A stretch of DNA of 64,000 bases from Pseudomonas sp. S09G 359 (GCF_002843605.1 NZ_CP025263.1:514501-578500), one strand, 5' to 3'. Counted from the stretch's first letter, positions 27,101 to 36,032 are shown. The notes: a model not told the origin generated them from the sequence alone. Program-made: numbers and translations.

Positions 27101-28081
27101 CTTGATGGAGATGCCCGGACCTTCGTAAATCCCACGGCCGTGAGAGGCTTTGCCGATGGAGTGAATGGCTTGTTCGTACGAGGCCAGGTACTTCTGCGCG
27201 TCGTGTTCGGTGAGCGCGGCTTCACCGAGCATGTCGTAGGAATAGCGGAAGCCCTTGGCTTCGAACTTGCTCGCGTTGGCCAGGGCTTCAGCGATGGTTT
27301 CGCCGGTGACGAACTGCTCGCCCATCAGGCGCATGGCCATGTCGACGCCCTTGCGGATCATCGGCTCGCCGCTCTTGCCGATGATGCGGCTCAGGGACGA
27401 GGTCAAACCCGCTTCATTATGGGTGGCGACCAGCTTGCCGGTCAGCAGCAGGCCCCAGGTGGCGGCGTTGACGAACAGCGACGGGCTGTTGCCCAGGTGC
27501 GGCTGCCAGTTGCCGGTGCTGATCTTGTCGCGGATCAGTGCGTCGCGGGTGCCCTTGTCCGGGATGCGCAGCAGCGCCTCGGCCAGGCACATCAGGGCTA
27601 CACCTTCCTGGGATGACAGGGAAAATTCCTGCAACAGGCCCTGAACAATCCCGGCACGGCCGCCGGCGCTCTTCTGATTGCGCAATTTTTCCGCAATAGA
27701 AGCGGCCAGCTTGTTGGTGGCTTCGGCCATTTGTACCGGCAGGCGGGCCTGCTCGATCAGCATCGGCACCACTTCCGGCTCCGGGCGGCGGTAAGCGGCG
27801 GTGATCGAGGCGCGCAATACGGATTGCGGCAGGATGCTCTCGGCGAATTCGAGGAAGCACTGGTGGGCGTGGTCGGTCTGGACCTCGCCTGCGTCTTCGG
27901 CGTCCTTGCTGCTCAAGCCATTGAGCTCGGTCAGGGTTGCACCACCCTCGAGTTTCTCCAGGTAATTGAAAATCGCCTGCTTGATCAGCCAGTGCGGCGT
28001 GCGATCAATGGAGGTCGCGGCTGCCTTTAGGCGCTCGCGGGTCGGGTCGTCGAGTTTGACCCCAAGGGTGGTCGTAGCCAT
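24128..28081 (-). CDS. putA: Trifunctional PutA: proline dehydrogenase, P5C dehydrogenase and put repressor
   Basis: 1317 aa. The N-terminal ribbon-helix-helix DNA-binding domain (TTTLGVKLDDPTRERLKAAA, residues 3-22 onward) marks the repressor class. The PRODH barrel spans about 180-570 (GPGISIKLSALHPRYSRAQ; LMIRLVKGAYWDSEIKRAQ). The ALDH domain has SPWNFPLAIFSGQ, ETGGQNAMIVD and catalytic Cys in SAGQRCSALRVL, and a C-terminal domain closes the channel. It oxidises proline to glutamate on the inner membrane. The start at 28081 has GAGGA upstream. It is divergent from putP, with TGCAAC/GTTGCA sites in the gap. Confidence 0.96.
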   Translation of the reverse strand: MATTTLGVKLDDPTRERLKAAATSIDRTPHWLIKQAIFNYLEKLEGGATLTELNGLSSKDAEDAGEVQTDHAHQCFLEFAESILPQSVLRASITAAYRRPEPEVVPMLIEQARLPVQMAEATNKLAASIAEKLRNQKSAGGRAGIVQGLLQEFSLSSQEGVALMCLAEALLRIPDKGTRDALIRDKISTGNWQPHLGNSPSLFVNAATWGLLLTGKLVATHNEAGLTSSLSRIIGKSGEPMIRKGVDMAMRLMGEQFVTGETIAEALANASKFEAKGFRYSYDMLGEAALTEHDAQKYLASYEQAIHSIGKASHGRGIYEGPGISIKLSALHPRYSRAQYERVMDELYPRLLSLTLLAKQYDIGLNIDAEEADRLELSLDLLERLCFEPQLTGWNGIGFVIQAYQKRCPYVIDYVIDLARRSRHRLMIRLVKGAYWDSEIKRAQVEGLEGYPVYTRKVYTDVSYIACARKLLSVPEVIYPQFATHNAHTLSAIYHIAGQNYYPGQYEFQCLHGMGEPLYEQVVGKVSEGKLNRPCRVYAPVGTHETLLAYLVRRLLENGANTSFVNRIADQSISIQELVADPVASIEQMATLEGGFGLPHPRIPLPRDLYGSDRANSAGIDLANEHRLASLSCALLATAHNHWKAAPMLGCASSNEAAAPVLNPSDLRDVVGHVQEATVEDVDNAIQCAINAGPIWQATPPAERAAILERAADLMESEIQPLMGLLAREAGKTFANAIAEVREAVDFLRYYAVQARNDFTNDAHRPLGPVVCISPWNFPLAIFSGQVAAALAAGNPVLAKPAEQTPLVAAQAVRILLEAGIPEGVLQLLPGQGESVGARLVGDDRVKGVMFTGSTEVARLLQRNVAGRLDAQGRPIPLIAETGGQNAMIVDSSALTEQVVIDVVSSAFDSAGQRCSALRVLCLQEDSADRVIEMLKGAMAECRLGNPERLSVDIGPVIDAEAKAGIEKHIQAMRDKGRAVYQVAIADGEEIKRGTFVMPTLIELESFDELQREIFGPVLHVVRYKRKEIDQLIGQINASGYGLTLGVHTRIDETIAKVIDNVNAGNVYVNRNIVGAVVGVQPFGGEGLSGTGPKAGGPLYLYRLLSTRPTDAIEQSFVRGDKLAAPDVRLRDAMSQPLTALKAWADSHQFSELSALCSQFAAQSQSGITRQLAGPTGERNSYAILPREHVLCLAEVEGDLLTQLAAVLAVGGSAVWPETELTKALFSRLPKDIQAKIKRVADWTKDEVVFDAVIHHGDSDQLRAVCQQVAQRGGAIVGVHGLSQGETSIALERLVIERALSVNTAAAGGNASLMTIG

Positions 28082-28153
28082 TTTCTTATCCTCATGGGTG
28101 CCACTACCGAGTGGCATTAGCTGGCGGCAAGATTAGCTTTGCGTGATAAGAGG

Positions 28154-28392
28154 TGCAACCGGGTGCAACCCTTTTTATTCAGGAATTTTTTGAAGGTGAT
28201 CGAGAAAAAATCACACCCTCAGCCGAAACCGCTTCGACGTGGTGCATTTTCTTCTGAGATCGGCTGTTCTTGCTCCGAAAAGGAGCAAAAAACCGGTGTT
28301 TTGCTTAAAACATACTTAGGTGCAACTTATTCTCAAGAAACTGGTTGCACCTTATTTGCTTTGTTGAATAGCATTCGCGCCCAAGGTGCAAC
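28154..28392. promoter_or_regulatory. put control region with five GTTGCA-type PutA sites
   Basis: In the 460-bp putA-putP gap the core GTTGCA (or TGCAAC) occurs at 28154-28159, 28164-28169, 28321-28326, 28344-28349 and 28387-28392, each next to GG/CC so that the full motif is GGTTGCACC-like. The first two form a tandem 10 bp apart about 73-88 bp upstream of the putA start; the other three cluster about 150-220 bp before putP. GTTGCA is the operator core reported for E. coli PutA. The DNA between clusters is AT-rich and probably holds both promoters. Confidence 0.7.
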
Positions 28393-28541
28393 CACTTAAA
28401 CAGTTGGTTCATCGGCTGACGGCTTTCCTGGGGAAACGTCAGTCATAAATGCGCGGCACGCAGTTACGTTTACTCACTTATCAGTGGGTGGCCGTCTGAC
28501 AGACCGCTGCTACATAAAAACAAAGCCAGGGCGTCACTCTT

Positions 28542-30026
28542 ATGAGCGTTAGTAATCCAACCCTGATCACGTTTGTGATCTACATCGCAGCAATGGTGCT
28601 GATCGGCTTCATGGCCTATCGCTCCACCAACAACCTTTCCGATTACATCCTCGGCGGTCGCAGCCTCGGTAGCGTGGTCACGGCCTTGTCGGCCGGTGCT
28701 TCGGATATGAGCGGCTGGTTGTTGATGGGCTTGCCGGGCGCGATCTACATGTCCGGCCTGTCGGAAAGCTGGATCGCCATCGGCCTGATCGTCGGTGCCT
28801 ACCTCAACTGGCTGTTCGTGGCCGGTCGCCTGCGGGTACAAACCGAACACAACGGCGACGCCCTGACCCTGCCGGACTACTTCTCCAGCCGTTTCGAAGA
28901 TAAAAGTGGCCTGCTGCGGATCATCTCTGCGGTGGTGATCCTGGTGTTCTTCACCATCTATTGTGCTTCCGGCATCGTAGCCGGTGCCCGTTTGTTCGAA
29001 AGCACCTTCGGCATGTCCTACGAGACCGCACTGTGGGCCGGTGCTGCGGCGACGATTGCCTACACCTTTGTGGGTGGTTTCCTGGCAGTTAGCTGGACAG
29101 ATACCGTGCAAGCCACGCTGATGATCTTCGCGTTGATCCTCACGCCGATCATCGTGCTGCTGGCGACCGGTGGCGTCGACACCACCTTCCTGGCGATCGA
29201 AGCCAAGAACCCTGACAACTTCAACATGCTGAAAAACACCACCTTCATCGGCATCATTTCGCTGATGGGCTGGGGCCTGGGCTACTTCGGCCAGCCACAC
29301 ATCCTTGCGCGCTTCATGGCGGCGGATTCGGTGAAGTCGATCGCCAACGCGCGTCGCATCTCCATGACCTGGATGATCCTGTGCCTGGGCGGCACCGTGG
29401 CGGTGGGCTTCTTCGGTATCGCCTACTTCTCGGCGCACCCTGAAGTCGCCGGCCCGGTGAACGAGAACCACGAGCGTGTGTTCATTGAACTGGCCAAGTT
29501 GCTGTTCAACCCATGGATTGCGGGTGTGTTGCTGTCGGCCATTCTGGCTGCGGTGATGAGCACCCTGAGCTGCCAACTGCTGGTGTGCTCCAGCGCCCTG
29601 ACCGAAGACTTCTACAAGACCTTCCTGCGCAAGAACGCCTCCCAGGTTGAGTTGGTATGGGTTGGCCGACTGATGGTGCTGCTGGTTGCCCTGATCGCCA
29701 TCGCCATGGCCGCCAACCCTGAGAACCGCGTGCTCGGTCTGGTCAGCTACGCCTGGGCCGGTTTCGGTGCTGCGTTTGGCCCGGTGGTGCTGATCTCGGT
29801 GATCTGGAAGGGCATGACCCGCAACGGCGCGCTGGCCGGTATCCTGGTGGGCGCGATCACCGTGATCGTGTGGAAGCACTTCGAATTGCTGGGTCTGTAC
29901 GAAATCATCCCAGGCTTCATCTTCGCCAGCCTGGCGATCTACTTCGTGAGCAAGATGGGCGCACCGACCGCCGGTATGGTCGAGCGTTTTGATGCAGCGG
30001 AAAAAGACTACAACCTCAACAAGTAA
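28542..30026 (+). CDS. putP: Sodium/proline symporter PutP
   Basis: 494 aa with about 13 membrane segments (SSS family). Conserved features: SDYILGGRSLGSVVTALSAG, ASDMSGWLLMGLPGAIYMSG (Na+/proline site), and the mid-protein GWGLGYFGQPHILARFMA. It imports proline with Na+ to feed PutA. The ATG at 28542 has AGGG about 11 bases upstream. An intrinsic terminator follows at 30063-30095. Confidence 0.96.
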   Translation: MSVSNPTLITFVIYIAAMVLIGFMAYRSTNNLSDYILGGRSLGSVVTALSAGASDMSGWLLMGLPGAIYMSGLSESWIAIGLIVGAYLNWLFVAGRLRVQTEHNGDALTLPDYFSSRFEDKSGLLRIISAVVILVFFTIYCASGIVAGARLFESTFGMSYETALWAGAAATIAYTFVGGFLAVSWTDTVQATLMIFALILTPIIVLLATGGVDTTFLAIEAKNPDNFNMLKNTTFIGIISLMGWGLGYFGQPHILARFMAADSVKSIANARRISMTWMILCLGGTVAVGFFGIAYFSAHPEVAGPVNENHERVFIELAKLLFNPWIAGVLLSAILAAVMSTLSCQLLVCSSALTEDFYKTFLRKNASQVELVWVGRLMVLLVALIAIAMAANPENRVLGLVSYAWAGFGAAFGPVVLISVIWKGMTRNGALAGILVGAITVIVWKHFELLGLYEIIPGFIFASLAIYFVSKMGAPTAGMVERFDAAEKDYNLNK

Positions 30027-30062
30027 TTCGTCGGGCGTTCGGCGCCCGCTGAGTTGAAAGAA

Positions 30063-30095
30063 GGCCCGCGTCCTACGGATAGCGGGCCTTTTTTT
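30063..30095 (+). terminator. Intrinsic terminator of putP
   Basis: GGCCCGC, a 12-base loop, GCGGGCC, then seven T residues: a 7-bp GC stem with U tract, 37 bp after the putP stop. Confidence 0.88.
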
Positions 30096-30230
30096 GCGTG
30101 CGATTTGAGACGTCTCTGGGAAAGTTCTGACGTCCGGATGTAGGGTTTTACTGATTTATTCGGGACGTGCTCTGCACCCGGATGCAGTGGTGCAGAATCG
30201 GCGACCTATCCCATTGCAGAGAAACACCGG

Positions 30231-32249
30231 ATGTTCGCTCCTGCCAACCAAAGTGTTTTTACCCTGACCCTGGACGGGGTTGCCAGCGACCTCAAGGTCT
30301 ACAGCTTCAGTGGTGAGGAGGCGCTCAGCCAACCCTACTGCTTTAACCTTGAGCTGGTCTGCGAGCAGCCTGACCTGGACTTGGAGGGCATGCTGCATCG
30401 CCAGGCATACCTGAGTTTCGATGATCAGGGCCACGGTGTGCACGGCCTGGTTTACCGAGTAGCGCAGGGTGATTCGGGGCGGCGCCTCACGCGCTATCGG
30501 CTCAGCCTGATGCCGCAGCTGGCCTATCTGGCGCACAGCAGCCATCAGCGTATTTTCCAGCACAAGAGCGTGCCGCAGATTGTCGCGCTGGTGCTGGCGG
30601 AGCAGGGCATCCAGGCCGACCAATTTGAATTTCGCCTGAGCGGTACTTACCCCGAGCGCGAATATTGCGTGCAGTTCGGTGAAACCGACCTGGCGTTCAT
30701 CCAGCGCCTGTGTGGCGAGTGGGGCGTTCACTATCATTTCCAGCATTCACCCGAAGGGCATCTGCTGGTGTTTGGCGATGACCAGACCGTATTCGCCCAG
30801 GCCGCGCAACCCACCCCTTACATGCCCGGCTCCGGGATGGTCGCGGATACTCCGGCGATCAAGCGCTTTGCCGTGCAATTGGCCACCTGTACCACGGCGG
30901 TAAGCCTGCGCGACTACGATTTTCGCAAGCCGCGCCTGGTGCTGGAAAGCACGGCCACCCGTGAACAGCTTCCCACGCTCGAGCAGCAGGGCTATCCCGG
31001 CCAATTCAGCGACCGCGCCGATGGCAAATACCTCGCGCAGCGCGGGTTGGAGCGCCATCGTAGCGACTATCGGCTCGCCCATGGCGAGGGCGATGACCCT
31101 GCACTGGTCAGTGGTGCTTTTCTGAAGCTGTCAGGGCACCCCCGCGAGGGCTGGAATGACTTGTGGCTGGTGCGGCAAGTGACCCACGAAGGCAAGCAGC
31201 CCCAAGTGCTTGAGGAGGCGGTAACCGAGGTTTGCGGCGCTGATTTTCGCCAGGGCTACCGCAACGAATTTGTCGCCGCCCCTTGGGATGTGATTTTTCG
31301 TCCGCCTTTGCCTGAGCAAGCGCGCCCGGCTATCTCGGGTTACCAGAATGCCGTGGTCACCGGGCCTGCCGACAGTGAGATCCACTGCGACGAGTACGGC
31401 CGGGTCAAGGTGCAACTGGCCTGGGACCGTGCCGGGGAACACAACGATCATTCCAGTTGCTGGCTGCGGGTTGCCAGCAGTTGGGCCCATGACCGTTATG
31501 GCTCGGTGCTGATCCCCAGGGTCGGCATGGAAGTGCTGGTGGGCTTCGTCAATGGTGACCTGGATATGCCGCTGGTGATGGGCTGCCTGCCCAACGCAGC
31601 GACGCCGGTACCCCTCGACCTGCCGGCGGACAAGACCCGCAGCCTCTTCCGCAGCCAGAGCAGCCCCGGTGGGGGCGGCTATAACGAACTGCGTATCGAA
31701 GACCGCAAGGGCGCCGAGGAAATCTATCTGCGTGCCCAGCGCGACTGGACCCAACACGTGTTGCATGACCAGCAGGTGCAGGTCGACAACAGGCGCCGCG
31801 TGAGGGTGGGTGGTGAGTCGCACCATGAACTGCAGGGCGAAGAGCAGCGCATCACCCATGGCAACCGCCTGACCGAGCTCAAGCAGGATGATCACCTGGT
31901 GGTCGGCGGCTCGCAGCAGATGAAGGCGGGGCGAACCATTCAGATTGGCGCAGGGCAGAGCATCGTTATCGACGCGGGCGCCAGCGTTACGATCCAGGCA
32001 GGAGGGCAGTCGATCACGCTGTCGGCGGGCGGCATATTCAGTAGTGTGCCGATCCAGCTCGGCGGTGGGCCCGGGCCTGCGCCGGTACCGTTAATCCCAG
32101 GTGTTAAGGAGAAGCTGTTGGCGTTGATTCCCGCGCCGCTGAGCCGTGTTCAGGTGGCCAGCCTGAAACGCAGCGCGCCTTTTTGTGAGGAGTGCGAGCG
32201 CTGCAAGAATGGCCAGTGCAATATTCCCGTTCACCGGAGTTTGCCTTGA
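30231..32249 (+). CDS. vgrG: Type VI secretion spike protein VgrG
   Basis: 672 aa. A gp27-like base (residues about 10-340: QSVFTLTLDGVASDLKVYSF; FGETDLAFIQRLCGEWGVHY) is followed by the gp5-like OB fold (CDEYGRVKVQLAWDR; RVGMEVLVGFVNGDLDMP) and a beta-helix with repeated V/I-x-G strands (about 490-610). The tail is about 60 residues and ends in a cysteine-rich segment (CEECERCKNGQC) that may bind metal or dock cargo. VgrG trimers tip the T6SS needle and deliver effectors. The stop overlaps the DUF4123 adaptor start (TGATG). No other T6SS structural gene is nearby. Confidence 0.93.
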   Translation: MFAPANQSVFTLTLDGVASDLKVYSFSGEEALSQPYCFNLELVCEQPDLDLEGMLHRQAYLSFDDQGHGVHGLVYRVAQGDSGRRLTRYRLSLMPQLAYLAHSSHQRIFQHKSVPQIVALVLAEQGIQADQFEFRLSGTYPEREYCVQFGETDLAFIQRLCGEWGVHYHFQHSPEGHLLVFGDDQTVFAQAAQPTPYMPGSGMVADTPAIKRFAVQLATCTTAVSLRDYDFRKPRLVLESTATREQLPTLEQQGYPGQFSDRADGKYLAQRGLERHRSDYRLAHGEGDDPALVSGAFLKLSGHPREGWNDLWLVRQVTHEGKQPQVLEEAVTEVCGADFRQGYRNEFVAAPWDVIFRPPLPEQARPAISGYQNAVVTGPADSEIHCDEYGRVKVQLAWDRAGEHNDHSSCWLRVASSWAHDRYGSVLIPRVGMEVLVGFVNGDLDMPLVMGCLPNAATPVPLDLPADKTRSLFRSQSSPGGGGYNELRIEDRKGAEEIYLRAQRDWTQHVLHDQQVQVDNRRRVRVGGESHHELQGEEQRITHGNRLTELKQDDHLVVGGSQQMKAGRTIQIGAGQSIVIDAGASVTIQAGGQSITLSAGGIFSSVPIQLGGGPGPAPVPLIPGVKEKLLALIPAPLSRVQVASLKRSAPFCEECERCKNGQCNIPVHRSLP

Positions 32250-32974
32250 TGTCTGCGCATGTAGCTCCCGGCACCTGGCTGAGCCAGAACCCTCTGCTTG
32301 CCGGTGAGCAACTGTTCGCGGTGCTGGGCAGTGCCAGCGATGCCAAACCTTTCGCGGCGTGGCAAGCCATGGCGGCCGGGAAGCCGTCGCAACCTATCTG
32401 GGCCGCGACAGCCTACGCCGATTGGGATGAGGTTATGCCTTACGTCGCAGTCGTCGGTCCGGACAGTGCTTTCCTGGACTGGATAGCGACTGCCGAATCG
32501 ACGGATTGGGGCTGGCTGGCAGTCTCTTCCAGCCCACTGGAAAGCGTGGTTGCGCACCTGCAAGGCCTGACCAAGGTGCACCTGCCAGGCGGACAGGAAG
32601 TCTTTTTGCGTTTCTGGGATGGCACCCAGTTTCTACCGATATTGCAGGGGCTCGGCGACGAGGCGGGAAAGGTGTTGCCGGTGTTCCAGCGTTACCTGAT
32701 CAACGGCCAGGCACTCGCGGTTACGCCGGGGCCGGTAACCGAGGCCAAAGCCAGCCCTTGGTGGCGAGTGCCCGCGCCGTTACTCAAGCACCTGGCAGAG
32801 CAATCGCAGCAGCCCCTGATCGACAACCTGCTGCAATGGCTCGAAGAGCAGCGGCCCGACCTGAACACGGCCTTTACCTCGGCGACCTTGCGGCACAAGG
32901 TCGCCTACTTCGCGCGCGGTACGGATATCAGCTATGAAGCACTGGTCGACTCGCTGGCGTCAGGCTCGGGTTGA
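32249..32974 (+). CDS. DUF4123 T6SS effector adaptor/chaperone (Tap/TEC-type)
   Basis: 241 aa. LFAVLGSASDAK, then SSPLESVVAHLQGLTKV and VFLRFWDGTQFLPIL in the middle match the DUF4123 family, which loads a cognate effector onto the VgrG upstream. The gene is translationally coupled to vgrG. The effector gene expected directly downstream is missing: the 3' end overlaps the convergent metY-like gene by 15 bases. Confidence 0.85.
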   Translation: MSAHVAPGTWLSQNPLLAGEQLFAVLGSASDAKPFAAWQAMAAGKPSQPIWAATAYADWDEVMPYVAVVGPDSAFLDWIATAESTDWGWLAVSSSPLESVVAHLQGLTKVHLPGGQEVFLRFWDGTQFLPILQGLGDEAGKVLPVFQRYLINGQALAVTPGPVTEAKASPWWRVPAPLLKHLAEQSQQPLIDNLLQWLEEQRPDLNTAFTSATLRHKVAYFARGTDISYEALVDSLASGSG

Positions 32975-34237
32975 ACTCAGCGCCTGTTGCAAATCTTCGA
33001 TCAGGTCTTCAATCGCCTCGATGCCCACCGACAGGCGGATCATCTCCGGCTTCACGCCGGCCTTGGCTTGTTCCTGCTCGTTCATCTGCCGATGGGTGGT
33101 GGAGGCTGGGTGGCAGGCCAGGGATTTTGCGTCGCCGATGTTGACCAGGCGCTTGAAGATTTGCAGCGCATCGTAGAAGCGTACACCGGCATCGAAGCCG
33201 CCCTTCAAGCCGAAGGACAGGATCGCCGAAGGTTTGCCCTGCATGTATTTTTGCGCCGGTGCGTGGTGCGGGTGGTCCGGCAGGCCGGCGTAGCTGACCC
33301 ATTCCACCTCGGCATGGCCTTGCAGGAACTGCGCAATTTTCAGTGCGTTTTCGGTGTGGCGCTCCATGCGCAGGGCCAGGGTTTCGAGGCCTTGCAGCAG
33401 CAGGAAGGCGTTCATGGGCGCCAGGGCTGCGCCGGTATTGCGCAGCGGCACGGTGCGGGCGCGGGCGATAAACGCGGCGGGGCCGAATTTTTCGGTGTAG
33501 ACCACGCCGTGATAGGCCGGCTCGGGCCTGTTGAGGCCGGGGAATTTTTCCGGGTAGTTCGCCCAGGGGAAGGTGCCGCTGTCGACGATCACGCCGCCGA
33601 GGGAGTTGCCGTGGCCACCGACATATTTGGTCACCGAGTGCACCACGATGTCGGCGCCGAACTGGATCGGCTTGCACAGGATCGGCGTGGCCACGGTGTT
33701 GTCCACTACCAGCGGCACGCCACGGGCGTGGGCTACGTTGGCCAGGGCTTCGAGGTCGATGATATTGCCGGCCGGGTTGCCGATGCTCTCGCAGTACACC
33801 AGCTTGGTGTTGTCATCGATCAGCTCGGCGATGGCCTCGGCGGAGTCGTCGCGGGCGAAGCGCACATCCACGCCAAAGCTCGGCAACAGGTGGGCGAACA
33901 GGGTGTAGGTGCCGCCGTAGAGCTGCGGCGTGGTGACGATATTGTCGCCGGCGCGGGTCAGGGTCTGGATTGCATAGTGGATCGCGGCGCTGCCGGCCGA
34001 GACTGCCAGGGCCGCAATGCCGCCTTCCAGCGCTGCGATGCGTTGCTCCAGCACATCGTTGGTGGGGTTCATGATCCGCGTGTAGATGTTGCCGGGCACG
34101 TCCAGGTTGAACAGGTCGGCACCGTGCTGGGCGTTATCGAATTCGAAGGCGACATTCTGCTAGATCGGCACCGCGACGGCCTTGGTGGTCGGGTCGGACT
34201 TGAAGCCGTGGTGCAGGGCGATGGTGGCGTCTTTCAT
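32960..34237 (-). pseudogene. O-acetylhomoserine aminocarboxypropyltransferase (MetY-like) with in-frame amber codon
   Basis: The frame from ATG 34237 encodes MKDATIALHHGFKSDPTTKA then VAVPI, an amber TAG at 34162-34160 (codon 26), then QNVAFEFDNAQHGADLFNL and the rest of a PLP-dependent Cys/Met metabolism enzyme. Homologues read PIYQ at this site, so the TAG replaces a Tyr codon. Apart from this the 425-codon frame is intact: YTRIMNPT (PLP phosphate contact) and the PLP lysine in HSVTKYVGGHG are present. A GTG at 34099 could restart translation but would drop about 46 residues. It could be a recent inactivating mutation or a sequence error. The family makes homocysteine or cysteine from O-acetylhomoserine and sulfide. 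Confidence 0.8.
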
Positions 34238-34412
34238 GATGGTGGTTGTCCTCCTTGGATGGGCTGCCCGCCACAATAAATCTGCGCCTGCCCGTCCATT
34301 TAGATTTTTTTCGCCCCGCCTCCTGTGTTTGCGGCATAAGCACCGCCCGGCATGCGGCCCTGCACCTTTGCGCCGGTAAAAGGTAAACTTCGCCCCCTGC
34401 GCAGGAGCAACC

Positions 34413-35249
34413 ATGAATTATCGTCACGCCTTTCACGCCGGCAACCACGCCGATGTCTTCAAACACCTGACCTTGACCCGCCTCATCGCCCTGATGTCGC
34501 GCAAGGAGCAGCCGTTCGCCTATCTCGACACCCACGCGGGCATCGGGCTGTACGACCTGCAAGGCGACCAGGCCAACCGCACCGGTGAATACCTGGAAGG
34601 CATCGCGCGCTTGTGGGGCAAAAGCGACCTGCCGCCGCTGACCGCCGACTACATGCGCGTGCTGCACGAGATGAACCCGGATGGCCAGTTGCGTTATTAC
34701 CCGGGGTCGCCGGAGTTGGCGCGCCGCCTCACGCGGCCTCAGGACCGCGTGTTGCTGAATGAAAAGCACCCGGAAGACGGCGTGCTGCTCAAGGACAACA
34801 TGAAGGGTGATCGTCGGGTCAAAGTGCATCTGGGCGAAGGCTGGCACGTACCCCGGGCGTTGCTGCCGGTACCGGAAAAGCGCGCGCTGATGCTGATCGA
34901 CCCGCCGTTCGAGAAGCTCGATGAGATGCAGCGTTGCGCCGCTTCCCTCAAGGAAGCTGTAAGCCGTATGCGCCAGACTGTCGCGGCTATCTGGTACCCG
35001 GTGAAGGACCAGCGCATGTTGCGCCGCTTCTACCAGGACCTGGCCGGTACTGGCGCGCCGAAATTGCTGCGGGTGGAACTGTTGGTGCATCCGCTGGACA
35101 CGCCCAACACCCTGACCGGCTCGGGCCTGGCCATCGCCAACCCGCCGTGGGGCTTGGAGGAGGAACTGCGTGAGTTGCTGCCGTGGCTGTCCAAGCAGCT
35201 GGGCCAGACCCAGGGCGGGTGGCAGATGGATTGGCTGATTGCCGAGTAA
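34413..35249 (+). CDS. rlmJ: 23S rRNA (adenine-2030-N6)-methyltransferase RlmJ
   Basis: 278 aa. It begins MNYRHAFHAGNHADVFKH, the family signature; YLDTHAGIGLYDL is the SAM-binding loop and LMLIDPPFEK the catalytic D-P-P-F motif of N6-adenine methyltransferases. It methylates A2030 of 23S rRNA. The ribosome-binding site AGGAG is 6 bases before the ATG. It is a stand-alone gene, divergent from the broken metY. Confidence 0.95.
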   Translation: MNYRHAFHAGNHADVFKHLTLTRLIALMSRKEQPFAYLDTHAGIGLYDLQGDQANRTGEYLEGIARLWGKSDLPPLTADYMRVLHEMNPDGQLRYYPGSPELARRLTRPQDRVLLNEKHPEDGVLLKDNMKGDRRVKVHLGEGWHVPRALLPVPEKRALMLIDPPFEKLDEMQRCAASLKEAVSRMRQTVAAIWYPVKDQRMLRRFYQDLAGTGAPKLLRVELLVHPLDTPNTLTGSGLAIANPPWGLEEELRELLPWLSKQLGQTQGGWQMDWLIAE

Positions 35250-35275
35250 TTAACTCCCAAGCCAGATACATAACA

Positions 35276-35369
35276 AATGTGGGAGGGGGCTTGCCCCCGA
35301 TAGCTTAGTGTCAGTCAGCACATCTGTAGCTGACCCACCGCTATCGGGGGCAAGCCCCCTCCCACATTT
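35276..35369. repeat. REPIN (GTGGGAGGGGGCTTGCCCCCGATAGC type)
   Basis: Inverted arms of about 27 bp (AATGTGGGAGGGGGCTTGCC... and complement ending at 35369) around a 40-bp linker, between the convergent rlmJ and msrA genes. Confidence 0.88.
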
Positions 35370-35384
35370 GAATTGTGCTGGAGC

Positions 35385-36032
35385 TTAGATCGGGCAAGTC
35401 ACGCCCGTGCCGCCGATCCCGCAATAGCCCTGGGGATTCTTCGCCAGGTACTGTTGGTGATACGTCTCGGCGAAGTACACCGTCGGCGCCTCATCGATCT
35501 CGGTGGTAATCACACCCAAACCTGCTTTGGTTAACTCACCCTGATAAGCCTCTGCACTGGCCTGCGCCGCCGCCAATTGCTCAGGGGTGGTCGCGTAGAT
35601 CACCGAGCGGTACTGGCTGCCGATGTCGTTGCCCTGGCGCATGCCCTGGGTCGGGTTGTGCAGTTCCCAGAACATTTTCAGCAGGTCTTCGTATTTGACC
35701 TTGGCCTGGTCGTACACCACCAGCACCACTTCGCTATGGCCGGTGAGGCCCGAGCAGACTTCTTCGTAGGTCGGGTTCGGCGTGTAGCCACCGGCGTAGC
35801 CGACCACGGTGCTGACCACGCCGTCGCGCTGCCAGAATTTACGCTCGGCGCCCCAGAAGCAGCCCAGGCCGAAGATCGCAAAGCCAACATCGTCGAGGAA
35901 CGGGCCCAGCAGCGGGTTGCCGTTGACGAAGTGGGTTTCCGGCAGGTTCATCGGGGTTTCACGGCCAGGCAAAGCTTGTTCTGCAGTAGGAAGCACGTTT
36001 TTGTTCACCAGAATTTCCGAGCGCAAGACCAT
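35385..36032 (-). CDS. msrA: Peptide methionine-(S)-S-oxide reductase MsrA
   Basis: 215 aa. The catalytic Cys58 is in [14 protein letters not shown]; the recycling cysteines are Cys204 (GYCG) and Cys213 near the C-terminus. An N-terminal extension of about 45 residues relative to the core is normal for the pseudomonad/E. coli type. It repairs oxidised methionine. The start at 36032 has AGAGGA about 8 bases upstream. msrA-dipA-aceF-aceE order matches P. aeruginosa. Confidence 0.95.
   Translation of the reverse strand: MVLRSEILVNKNVLPTAEQALPGRETPMNLPETHFVNGNPLLGPFLDDVGFAIFGLGCFWGAERKFWQRDGVVSTVVGYAGGYTPNPTYEEVCSGLTGHSEVVLVVYDQAKVKYEDLLKMFWELHNPTQGMRQGNDIGSQYRSVIYATTPEQLAAAQASAEAYQGELTKAGLGVITTEIDEAPTVYFAETYHQQYLAKNPQGYCGIGGTGVTCPI

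Noticed and set aside
24473..27616. 1047-codon open frame antisense to putA
   Set aside because: It lies wholly within putA, whose domains and catalytic residues are all in the other strand; composition is that of a shadow frame.
28470..29879. 469-codon open frame antisense to putP
   Set aside because: Reads as an Asp/His/Gln/Gly-rich chain complementary to hydrophobic putP codons; no family features.
34099..34237. Treating the metY-like gene as simply shorter, starting at the GTG at 34099
   Set aside because: The 46 codons upstream are clear family sequence on both sides of the TAG, with a well-placed ATG at 34237, so an interrupted gene explains the data better than a late start.
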